Below are positions 1-14,197 of a DNA stretch of 64,000 bases, one piece after another. Origin of the DNA: Brugia malayi (Eukaryota; Nematoda; Chromadorea; Rhabditida; Onchocercidae); the NCBI RefSeq assembly GCF_000002995.4, contig NW_025062477.1, positions 5,118,649-5,182,648 on the forward strand. The letters are read 5' to 3'. Position 1 is the stretch's first letter, and each line of letters begins with the position of its first letter. Both the position numbers and the translations under genes were made by a program. Below the pieces are notes generated by a model. That model saw only the letters and a program-made list of their open reading frames with translations, searched no databases and had not been told where the DNA came from.

Positions 1-741
1 ATGGATGCTCGCTGGTCCCATGAACCTGGTCCATCTGTATCCGAAAAGGGGAAAAAAACAATACTACACCAGCCGCCATCATCATCCTCTCAGTCAACGA
101 ATACTTCGCGGATGATGTTTTTTGATCAACCGATGAAGGTTCATATATTTATTGTATTTGTTCATACATAATACCATTATTAAAAAAATCGAAGGAATTA
201 TTGAAATTGGTGAAGGTTAGATGTATTGTTTTTTCTCTATATTCGAAATGCTATTTATCCGTGTTTGGTTCATGTGCATCTTGCTTTCTACCAGACTCAG
301 AAATTGGGCGAGCGAGTAGATTTTAAGTGCTTGGGCTTAATTTCAAATTAATAAGGTGATTTCTCATTTATTATTAATAAGGGAAAAGCTCATATTATCT
401 TTTAGGCATCTACAAACTCACCAGCTTTGACACTACGTGCAGGGACACCAATGGTACGACCTCGTCCCCCAGTTCCTCCGCCAGTCCAGAATCGAATGCC
501 TCTTAATAGGTTACCCAGAGGACTACCAGGATCGTCACTCTCGGGATTACTATCGGGAGGGGTTCGGGTAAGACCACCTTTCAGACCGTCTGGATTAGCA
601 ACTTGTTCACCTTTTCCCTCTCTGGCAGTTCCGCCGTTGAGACCACGGATCACGCCACCTTTCTTTGCAAGACGGCAGCCCTTTCCACTTAGACCTACTC
701 TGCCGGGTATACGCCCCCCTCGACCACCATTTCTGCGATAG
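1..741 (+). CDS. Pro/Arg-rich hypothetical ORF upstream of CTF8
   Basis: Exons 1..138 and 406..741 give about 157 residues if the ATG at base 1 is the start; the window edge is there, so the gene may begin earlier. The first 46 residues are Ser-rich and polar. Exon 2 is rich in Pro, Arg, Leu and Gly (a run of PRPPVPPP, repeated RPP) and ends at TAG 739-741. The acceptor TTTTAG (to 405) is good; the donor after base 138 (GTTCAT) is weak. Exon 2 is much richer in G+C than its surroundings. A consensus GTAAGT donor lies just after the stop (about 750), so the transcript may continue into the CTF8 exons. No family was recognised. A role cannot be stated; the composition suggests a disordered, possibly nucleic-acid-binding protein. 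Confidence 0.45.
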
Positions 742-3851
<3,110 letters not shown>

Positions 3852-3913
3852 TGATATTTTACGCAAGTACAGTATCAATTTCTATGTGACCACAGTAGGA
3901 AAAATATCGGAAT

Positions 3914-4649
3914 ATGCAGATAAAGTTGATTCGGCGGGAGTACGTTCAACTATTTATTTTCAGTTTTTCTTTTGAAAATATGAGAATATAATAGTAACAT
4001 TTATCTTATGTACCGTTAGCTGAAATAGAGGTTTTTTTTTTTCTTTTGAAAGCGCGAATTCATATATGATTGAATTTTTATTTATTTAAAATATGCTATT
4101 CAACTTATAGCTAGCTTTATATGTTGACTAATAAAAGACGAATGGAACAAGAATAGAACTTTTATTTTCAGAGATGGCATCGCGGAATGGGCAATGATTG
4201 AATTACAGGGTACCTTAGAGTCAGCTGGTATACTTGCAGGACAACGAATTGGTAGCTTAAAATGGGAAAACAAAAAAGTGTTCCTTTTTTCCAAATAAAT
4301 AAGTTCAAGAGTATAAGTTACATTCAAAGTTGTATTAAATTTTATACTATCACTACCAGATTTTGTATCGTTAGAAAAAAAAAAAAAAAAAAAAAAAAGC
4401 TATAATGGTACATTTATATTCATGACTTAAACACTTACAACTTAAGTAAAAAAAAAAGAAAAAAAAGTGAATATTTTTATTTTCCAGGCTTTACTTCATA
4501 TTGGTCATCACATTATTGAAGGGAAAGAAGTGAAACTTCAAAATCCGCTGATTGTACTTGCACGAGATGCTGAAAACCAAGGAATTGCACAAATTACTGC
4601 TGTGATTCGTAAAAAAGTTCAATTCCGTGCCCGACCAATGCCTGTGTGA
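3914..4649 (+). CDS. CHTF8: CTF8, subunit of the CTF18-RFC clamp loader
   Basis: Exons 3914..3939, 4172..4277 and 4488..4649 join in phase to 97 residues, slightly shorter than the vertebrate protein (about 120). The protein starts MQIKLIRRE, then carries the family blocks AEWAMIELQG, LAGQRIGSLKW, LHIGHHIIEGKEVKLQNP and a C-terminal KVQFRARPMPV. CTF8 forms a small module with DCC1 on the C-terminus of CTF18; this alternative RFC loads PCNA and supports sister-chromatid cohesion and fork signalling in the nucleus. Exon 1 has a consensus GTACGT donor; the donor after 4277 (GTGTTC) is weak but gives the expected frame. An acceptor at 3851 marks the 5' UTR border. Family identification is firm. 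Confidence 0.92.
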
Positions 4650-5556
4650 TTGATTTGTCATGATTTTGTATCTAAATGTATATGTCTTTGCCTAGCAATT
4701 TCTTCACTTTATCTATGATTAGGAGATATATTTCTCAAGATTACTTCTCAAGAGATACAATTTCTCATTAATACTCGAACAGGTCCTATAAAGCGACAGT
4801 TATACCCTCAATTCGAAATTTTATGAGCTTTGGTCGCATCTCTCCAGCAGAGTATTTCAGTATGTCGGTTTACACATGTATTATATATATATATATATAT
4901 ATATAGATATATATGCTTGCCATAACTTCCATAGCACACTTCTCATGGAGTCTGAGAGTTAGGTTACCAAACTTAGTTTGTACAAACCACAAAGACTGAA
5001 ATGGGATCATAATTTAGAAAGGGTATTCTTTATTTGATGCTTTCTTGACTTTCTTCTATATTTGGTTTCTCTGCTGCACCAAACTTTCTCAGTGTATAAT
5101 AAAGTGAAATCACACATAAATTTTTGCCTATCTTTTATACAGACTGTAAAAAAACATCATACATAAAATATATTTTTTGAGACATTCGAGTAAAAAATGT
5201 CTTTCAAAATATTCTTTCGATGGTAACGAAAATTGTTTCAAACTTAACCGGCAAGCATATTGTTAATTAACACATTTTTTGGCCGACTAGATCTAAACCC
5301 GCATACTATCCCAAAAAATATATGTAGGAGAATGAGAGAATCCTATTTACGGAAATACAACGCTTAACTTGGAAAGCCAGAACGAAAGCAATAGATCAGG
5401 ACTGCTTTGTCACAGTGATATCTTTGACATATCATTACTATTTTTAGAACAAAATAAAATATGACATAGAAATTACAAAACCTGACAAGATTTATACAAA
5501 TTTATATTTAGTCTGCATATCTTCTGCTGCAAATAGAGCCACTACAGAAACTTAGT
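4650..5556. other. Convergent spacer between CTF8 and EDC4
   Basis: No open frame with splice support was found. The stretch should hold both 3' UTRs. It contains a TA dinucleotide run (about 4880-4911). Confidence 0.6.
5098..5103 (+). terminator. Candidate polyadenylation signal for CTF8
   Basis: AATAAA lies 449 bases after the CTF8 stop, in the gap before the convergent EDC4 gene. Other A/T-rich variants nearby could serve, so this is only a candidate. Confidence 0.3.
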
Positions 5557-8500
5557 TCACTTTAGTAAGTTCGCTGCTAACTGTGATATTATTCGTGCTC
5601 GTCTCTTCAAATTTGCACTTGTATCTGTTCCCATATATGCTGGAAATGAATTAAACCAATAAAAAAATTCAGTCTAAACTTGCAAAATGTCAGAGCATCG
5701 TGTAATATTTCATCCAAGTGTTCTGATTAGGTAATTCAAATTAGTTTATTCAACCTAATTTACTTGTCTCATTTGAAAGGAATAAGGCGCTCCAAACCAA
5801 AGTAAGACGAATTTTTTAATAAAGTTTTTTTTTCTTTTTTATAAAGTTATGATCCTTATGTTATAATGCACAATATTCACCACGCACATTTGCTAACTTC
5901 TTATATCTAGCAAATAATAACAACGCATTGTTCTCCTGCTTTACCTGTTAAAGATGTTTGTAATCGATTTAAAACATGGCGGTAGCTACCAGCAATGGTA
6001 GGATCCCTTACTTGTAATACCATTAACACATTTTCGATATACCTGTAAAAGTTTGGAAAAAATCAAATAGTAACTATGGAATTGGCAAATCAGTGCTGTG
6101 AATAACTGTACATTTCTCATGATTTTAATCATTTAACACACAAATAAAGAACAAACTTTATTGAAGAAACAAATAAAGTACTAGAAATTAATTGCATGTC
6201 CGACTTTGAGTTCTATTTTCCTAGCACGAAAAATAAGAGAGGATGCCACACCTAAATTTGAGATCCGTTTCTCCATCCAGTTTTGTTGCCAGTTGATTCA
6301 ACAGACATAACAAAATATTTTGCGGAATAGGCTGCTCGACACTGGTAATTATATCTGGATCTACATTGTTGCAAACAAACATTAGAGCTCCAAAATCTTT
6401 TAACACCAATGCCTTAAAAAAAAAAGTTTCGTTTTTGTTCTGAAAATTTGAAGAAATAAAGAATATAAAGAGTTAAACAATTAAAAGAATTTCTGGAAAT
6501 AGATGAAAGAAATTAGACGGCTTTTAAAAGAAATACGAAGTTTACAGAAGCCAAAAATCAATCTATTTTTTAGCATCCAATACATTTCAAAGATCATGAG
6601 TGGTTTGTGAATTTAACAAAGTGAACCATATTGTGATAAATTGTACGTGGATACAGATAAATGATTAAGACTTTTGGCTCATGCTACATGCTACTATGTA
6701 ACTATTTTAGGCCAATAATATATATATATATAAATTAGTATCAGAAAGTAAATATCATTGTTCAGGGAGGAAATTTAAAATAACCTTTTCAAATGCTATA
6801 GTGATACGCTGATTTTCAATAAGATTCATAAGAGCTGATGGATCGGCAGAAGACGAATTATTCGTCATCATTGAATCAGGGACTGTTTGATTTGTTCTTA
6901 AAGCATTGGTACAGAGTGTGTGTATTTGCTTCATATATTGTTCCAAACCAGTACGGAAGTTTTCATTAAGCTGTTGAAATAGCGACACACACACATCTTG
7001 TAAAATCGGTATCAACGAAGTCATCAGTACTTCTCGTATATTGCTAGCAAGCTCATCACGAACGACGTGTAAATCCATAGTTTGCTGTTGCTGAGATAAA
7101 TATTATTCACTGGTTTTTATGAAAGCTTGAAAATTTATAAAACAAGTTTAAATGTCATTCGAAAAAAATTTTTCCTTTTTTTTTTTTATCAAAAGCCCAG
7201 ATGTTTTACAAATTTAACAGAACTATAAAATCCAACCTTAAAATTATCGGCAGTTTTTGATCGAAGATTCTGAATAACACTATCCATTTTAAGATCGAGA
7301 GAGGTTTGCATTGCTTCTACTGTTGATGTCCTGTTTTCATTGATCAAAGATTCTAGCTTCAGAAACAGTCTCTCATCACAAGACACGATATCTTCACCTA
7401 AGCAAAATCAAACAAATATTAATTGTGAGATGTTAGCCACAAAATAATTCAAAATATTTTTCATGAATCAACAAAACATTTTACCCAGATCACCTACATT
7501 CATCGCATTTTTCACCACCTAATCTTTTCCTTTGGACGGGAAAAGTTGCTAGTATGGTCAACAAATCAAACGAAATTGAATTTAAAAAATCAGGAGGAAT
7601 TGAATCTAATACAAAGGGATTCGTTTAACCCTCTTCAAAAAATAAATGGCAGAGTAAATGAGGTAAGTGAACACCAAAATTAAAATAAAATTCTTAAGAT
7701 TTATACTCCTTCTCTTCCTCCAATCAGAAAGCTCATCTCTAGTACTTTGGAAACAGTGTTGTGTTATCATACTAGTAGTAATGACAATAATATTAATAAC
7801 AGCAACATTAATAAGTTAAACAATCTTAATTAAAATGATGAAATTATATCCAGTATTACACATTTACAGTCTAACAACTTTTTGACCAGCGAAGGTCTTT
7901 TCACTTTCTTATATCGCCAATTTTTGGAAAGCTAACGGAAATAATTTCTTCAAAAATGATCCCATCTAATGCATAATCGTCAATTATGTCGCCAAAAGAG
8001 CAATAAGTGATTCCACTATTCTGTAGCATACAGTGAGCATGCTACAGTGAGTGTGCTACAGAACTGTAGCATACATTTCATCAGTTAATTGGTTCAAATT
8101 TTAATGCTTCGATGTCAAAAAAAAAATTGAAAAAAGCGAGCTGGCAACCGTTCATCTTCAATTTATAGAAATAATTTATCATAATAATCATTTTGAGTAA
8201 CTGATCGCAGCGAAGCATTAATAAATATGCATGATTTAAAAGAGATTTTTGGACTATGGATTTCTAGGAGAGAGGGAAAGACAAGAAGAGAGAGAGAGAG
8301 ATATAGAAATTTCAGTATCAATGATTTGAAATAGTAATACTTACGTAACTGCCGCATTTCGGCATCTGTTCGATCTCTTTCCTCTTTCAACCGTTTTTCA
8401 AAATTTTCCACTTGTTTTTCAAAATTTAGATTTAGACTTTCCCAGTGGCGATATAAAGCATCCAAACGATCCAGATTTTCCGATTTCTGCTGTCTTTTAT

Positions 8501-11500
8501 CACCATTTGCTACACTGTTTCTGAAATACAAAACCTTGAAGAACTTTTTCTAGAGATTCTATATAATCACGAATTGCACAAAAACATGAAGATCAGACTG
8601 AAAGGAAGCCAACATAGTTAATCGAACGAAAAGACCATTGTAATACATCTGCTTATGATTCATTGAGAAGAGAACTATTAGCTCAAGAATAAAGTTGCAA
8701 AAATTCATTACAACTCGAAATTAAAAAAAAAGAATACTAAGCTTCAAGGTATAAAAGATACCCATCATCTTCAACATCTACATTTAAAGTTGAAATTATT
8801 TGCCCGTCGTTGTTTTCATCACCACCTCCACCGCCAGCGTCACCATTCGTCAAGTGAGACTTTTCTAGACCAACTTCCAAATGAAGTAGTGATCGTTGAG
8901 ACAAAGCCACAAATGAAACGAGAACATCAGCAGGAGAAACTTCGTCATCACTAAGAGAGAAATCTATAATAAAAATCAAAAATTAAAGAAAAAAAAAGAC
9001 CGGAATTTCGCCAAAAGTTTAGAATTCCTAGCACGGCAGAAATTTCCGGAATATATAATACATTTTTTTTCCACAATGTATTGTAAAAAGCATAGCTTTA
9101 AATATAGGGAAGATAGTCTCTCATATTGAAATCTGGGTGGAATGATCGTAAACACGTACCTGACTTACTCTCGTGTCCTCAATATAATATTAAGAACTAG
9201 TCTTCTACTTATCTACCACTTTCTGCGGAATCGTCCCTTCCTAACCATTACTACGAATTCATCTTTCCTTATTTCGTCAATTTTCTTACAAATGCTAACC
9301 CTGATGAGCATCTTCTTGCTGAAGAACTGATATTGGAACAACATTAACAAGCGGATGACAGAAAGTAATTTCTGTACATGCAACAAAGCGTGGTGCATTC
9401 ATAATATAAGCAATTTCGATGCAATAGATATTCTGCAAAAGATAAATTTTTTTGACCAAAAATCTAACATTTAATGATTAGATGTAATCGAAAGCAAACT
9501 GAAAAAAAAAAAAAAAAAAAATTAAACTAAGCAAAGAAGAGATACGATATAAAAAATAAAATCGGATTCTCCATCAATAAATGCTTCCAAGTTTTCCTGG
9601 ATCGATTAAGCAATTTATTCAACCAATCCGAATTCATGTCCGCTTTTAACGTATAAAATGCAAACCTTCCAGAAAATATACGATGGTACGGTGAATTAAT
9701 GGAATTTGACATCTTATATGTCAGTATATATCAAATAATAATGGACACGGCTAACTAAATAGGTGACTGATATTTTTAAAATGCCATTAAAAATCTTTTT
9801 AAAAAAGGGAAAAAAAAAACGAACTGCAGCATAGTAATCAGTGAGGAATATAAATTTTGCTGATGGATGTACACTCAGTGCCAGTTTACCTAATTGATCT
9901 AATGGTTCAAATAATAAACGAGCAATACAGTGCCAGTTTTCTGTGTCATAAAGTTGGATACGTTTACCATTTTCCGTTGAAATTATAGCATATTTCCAGA
10001 ACTGTTCACTGAAGTCAAATGAAAATTTAATAAAATTAGAAATCTATAGAGTTACGATTATGTTGCTGTGGTTACTACATGCACTCATAAACTGACTTAC
10101 AGCATTGACTAGAATACTGTGGAACAAGTGTTGAAAAAAGTTTACAGTTAAGCATCAAAAATGCAATAAATCTAATAACCTTAGCAATACTTTTACCAGT
10201 CTAAAGTATCTAAGGAAAGTGAAATATAAGCCAAAAGAAAATGAAAATGTACGGTGTGTCCGATGCAGTAATGTTATCCAGGAAGACAAGATCCTGAATA
10301 TGTCTACCATGTTCCGGCTGCCAGCGATGAGCAAACTTCGTGCCTTCACCATCGATAATAAAAAACGTTACAGTGCCACAATTAAGTGCTACTGCAATAG
10401 CTGTTGCATCTGGACTCAAACACACTGCTTGCACTTCCTAAATAGAGCGATTATGTGAAGTTGTGGAGAGCAGAACTGTTGTGATTAACCATAAAGAAAA
10501 ATTCATTAATGTAAAAAAAAAGAAATGAATGAAGGATTTACAGCGCTAGGATTATCAATCGGCAATTTCATAACGGCATCACTGATTTTTTCGCATTGTT
10601 CCAAAGTCACTTCTTCACAGTGTAATTCTGCTTTGATTATACTTAATGAAAATGATTCCACCGTATTGCGCTGCAAAATATTTTCTGCAGAAGGATGATA
10701 CAGATTTATTAAGTTAAAATTAAGATATCCAAATTATGAAAAAAGGAATGAATAGCGGATCAACTTCTGAATCATCTTTCCCTTTTCAGATTCATTTGCT
10801 CCTGTTATGATTTCCGGGTTACCAATATGACTCAAACCATACTAAAAAGTTTTGGTTAATCTTGGTTTTCGCACTATTGGCAAGATTAGAGAAAAATCAT
10901 TAATCTATCATTTACTAATTAGTTTAAATTGCTAGCCAAAAGAACTGATGGAATCAAACTTACGTAATAGACAGCGATCATGTGCATTTCCTCATGTGGT
11001 TCATCAGCTTCCGGTATATATGGACACCACGAAATTCGCGGAGTAGCATTAATTGAAATAGAATTATCTTCTCGGATTATGTTCAAATATTTTGTTCTAA
11101 AAACCGCTTTTATTTGTACTGAAATCAAATTTCAGAAAAAAAATCTTTACATGAACTACATTTTGGGCTTCAACAACAACAGCTTTATGAGTTAAAATAA
11201 CAAAATAAAATCTTAATGCGGCTTTCAAATTTTTTCATTTGTCAAATATTTTCTACTTACACGATACAGTCCTTGTCAACATGGTATGCATAAAGATTAG
11301 CATTAACATCAATAACAGCAAGTAATGGCGCATGATGAGCCCATTGTAAATCGGCAGTTGGGTGCTTGAAACTCTGAAAAAAAGCTAACTACTAATAACT
11401 ATTTTCTTAGAATACCAACTACAGCTGCTTGGTCATTGCTTGATGGAACAGCATTCAGAAATGTTCTCTTGTTGCTCTTAAATCCTATTAAGTATATTAA

Positions 11501-12494
11501 TAAATTCAGTGGCTTGTTACGACTTACTGATTTAGCAATCAAAAAATTCATATTTGGCAAAGAAAGCAACTTCTTTTATGGATTGTGCTTTGCATTTAAT
11601 CATTCAAAAAAAAAGACGTAAATCAAAAGACACGTTGAATCAAACCAATTATATGTCTTGATACTGCAGATAAGGAAAGTTATAATATATAAATCATCTT
11701 AATAATTATAAAGGACAGTTTTATGAAAGCAATTTTTTACGGAATTCATATTAAAATTTCTTCCCTTATTTCACTTCCGAAATCCTTTTCAATACTTTCC
11801 CCTATTTTTCCTATCAAACGGAAAATTTTTTTGAATAATGGAATTTCATATTTTTATTTTTTCCACTGAATCACCAAAAATCTTACTTTTATAAGGTGAC
11901 GTTTTGAAGTGGTATGCTCTAGGACTCGAACTGCTTCGCCTGTACTTTCATTAAACAGTCGATAAGCAATCAAATTTTTATGAACTGCCAATATTCGGCC
12001 ATTGTAACATTCTTCGCTTGCCCATTTATATTCACTAAGAACGCGAGTATAAACACGTGACGAATCACGATCACGAGGTCGCTTATCTGTCTGTCCATCC
12101 ACGTTTAGCACAATATGTGTGCCACCAGAAAACTGAACAACTGCATCAGACCCAGTTAGTACACTGCAAATTTAAATTTCATTAATACTACTGCATTATT
12201 ATGAAAGACTTGCTCACCATAGGATATCTAATCCGGAAAGAAATGCTTCCTTTTGTCAAATTATTCTGATTAATATCCCTATTACTTATTTAGTTAAGCA
12301 AATATTTCAAAAAGATTCCGAAAATCTGTTCCACTAGAAAAATCAGTGGATTAATCATCGAAGCGGAAATCTTTTCATGATGTATTCTACATAAGTACAG
12401 AGCATATAAGAACATGAACATACTGTTTCTCCAGCACAGATGATGGTGATGAAACATCGTTAAAATGAGATGACAACAACTGTTCGCCGGTCAT
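5557..12494 (-). CDS. EDC4: EDC4/Ge-1, scaffold of the mRNA decapping complex
   Basis: Fifteen exons, from the 5' end: 12424..12494, 11887..12163, 11261..11373, 10964..11096, 10542..10670, 10253..10437, 9825..10008, 9300..9432, 8762..8963, 8345..8520, 7237..7397, 6785..7090, 6252..6412, 5945..6042, 5557..5639. All phases close, giving 803 residues. EDC4 holds DCP2, DCP1 and XRN1 together in cytoplasmic P-bodies. Residues about 25-410 match the N-terminal beta-propeller (WCPYIPEADEP, VCLSPDATAIAVAL, HRWQPEHGRHIQDLVF, PEQFWKYAIIS). An acidic, Gly-rich linker and a coiled coil follow (about 440-590), then the helical C-terminal domain (QNILLCLLNQLATKLDGETD, DPTIAGSYRHVL). The human protein is about 1400 residues, so the Ser-rich linker is much reduced. 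The ATG chosen (12492-12494) is the first in frame with the propeller; an earlier non-coding exon is possible. Confidence 0.93.
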
Positions 12495-12835
12495 CGAACA
12501 ATCAATTTTTGAAGTTCCGACAATTTCAGCAATCGAAAATAAGCAAAAAAAATATTTTTCACTTAAAGAAAAAAAGAATAAATCCCGAAAAATTTAAATT
12601 TCATACTGAAACGATAAACATTATTAACATTTTTTTATCATAAATTGTTCAAAAACACTAGAGAAATAAAAAAAAAAAAACATGAAATGACAAAAAAAAA
12701 GGGCAATTTAATGTAGTTAAATGAATTTTTACTAATAAAATAAAGCTTTAAAATTTATATCACAACTTAGGACATTACCGCAGCACATACGCGCCAACCA
12801 TTTTCTCTCCCTCTTCTCTCCCTCTCTTTCTCCCC

Positions 12836-12882
<47 letters not shown>

Positions 12883-14197
12883 CGTAACAATGAACACAAT
12901 TCCCAGACCATAACGAGAAAAAAAGGGAGAAAAAACACAATTCACCGCACTTATTTCTGAAATGCTAATTTGAGCCAAATTAAATATATCAGGGGCAAGT
13001 AATCGTTGTGAGTATTTGTTTAGCATTTGCAGCTTAATTTTACAGACACAAGAAATGCATGTCACGCAGACGTTGTTTAGTTAACGTATGTGTAATCTTA
13101 ATTGTTAGGTTATACGACGTTTTGCGCACACAGTTTGCTTTTGTGACGTGATATACGTCTCTTCACTTCACGACATTTCCATTGCATGGGGTAATTGATA
13201 ATATTTATGCAAGATTATTATTTTTGATGATATACATACGTGGTATGATGAAATGAAATTGTTAATTAATTACCTCATTAATTGAGTTATTTGTTGAATT
13301 GTCATGCTAATGAATAAAGTTCTATAAAATGATACATTGGTAAATTCACTGTGAATGAAACCATTGAGGGAAATATGACGTATGCATTTCCAACTGAAAT
13401 TAAATGTGCGTAGTAAAAATGCAAGCAAATCCTTTGCTTATTATCTATTCTCGACTATCAAATCAAAAGCATTGGAAAATTTTTTGTCTTAAAATAGGAA
13501 TTTCATTTGAAACAAAAATAATATCTAAGATAACAAAAAAAGAAAAAGGAGTGACGGGAAGAAAACAAATTAATAATCGATATTGGCTAGCTGACATTAA
13601 ATTCCTGCAATATGCATGCATCGATGTAATATTTCGAACAATATTTTCTTTTTTTTTTTTTTTTTCAAATAAGCAATTTTGAGATAAAATAAAAATTGCT
13701 TAGAAAACTGAAAATAAATGACGGTGAATGAATTCTCAGATTTTTCAATTTGATTTTTGAAATGTGGAAAAAAAGAGAAAATGAATGAAGTCAACAATTG
13801 TTAGTTGAATTGAAATTTTAACTGGAAAGTATAAATTGAAATAAAATTGGTATTGAATTCAAAATTTTTAAAAATTCTATTTAAATAATTTAAACTCATT
13901 TGCTTAGACTGTTTATTTTTGGGAATATTTCTGAATATTTGACAGAGGGTAAGGTTGTAATAATCCATTTGAAAATTTATTTAAAAGAAAATTTATTAAA
14001 AGTTTGAGATTTAAGTAATTTGCTTCCATTTTAACACTTTGCATGATTTAAAACGATTCTACTAGAGATGATCATATTAAGATTTCCGGTTTTATCATAC
14101 AGCGAACATCAGAAAATACCATCTAATGAATATATTACTCATTGTAAGGTTATTCATAAATTTAAATTTAGATTCATCTTTCTCGATAAGCTATGCT
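12495..14197. other. Spacer between flippase 3' end and EDC4 5' end
   Basis: The EDC4 promoter and 5' UTR should lie at its left side and the flippase 3' UTR at its right. It includes a pyrimidine/GT microsatellite at about 12802-12882. No supported coding exon was seen; open frames across the microsatellite are low-complexity. Confidence 0.55.
12802..12882. repeat. CT-rich then GT dinucleotide microsatellite
   Basis: A run of CT/CCCT units passes directly into TG repeats on the plus strand, upstream of the EDC4 start codon. It lies in the likely promoter or 5' UTR region. It is a simple repeat with no coding meaning. Confidence 0.9.

Noticed and set aside
402..653. 83-codon open frame on the minus strand, Gly-rich
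   Set aside because: It mirrors the Pro-rich plus-strand exon; the plus strand has matching splice sites and a joined upstream exon.
9527..9712. 61-codon minus-strand frame beginning with ATG
   Set aside because: It lies within an EDC4 intron; exons 9825..10008 and 9300..9432 join in phase across it and match the family directly.
12732..13065. Minus-strand frames rich in THTHTE and REREREK
   Set aside because: Product of the CT/GT microsatellite read in two frames.
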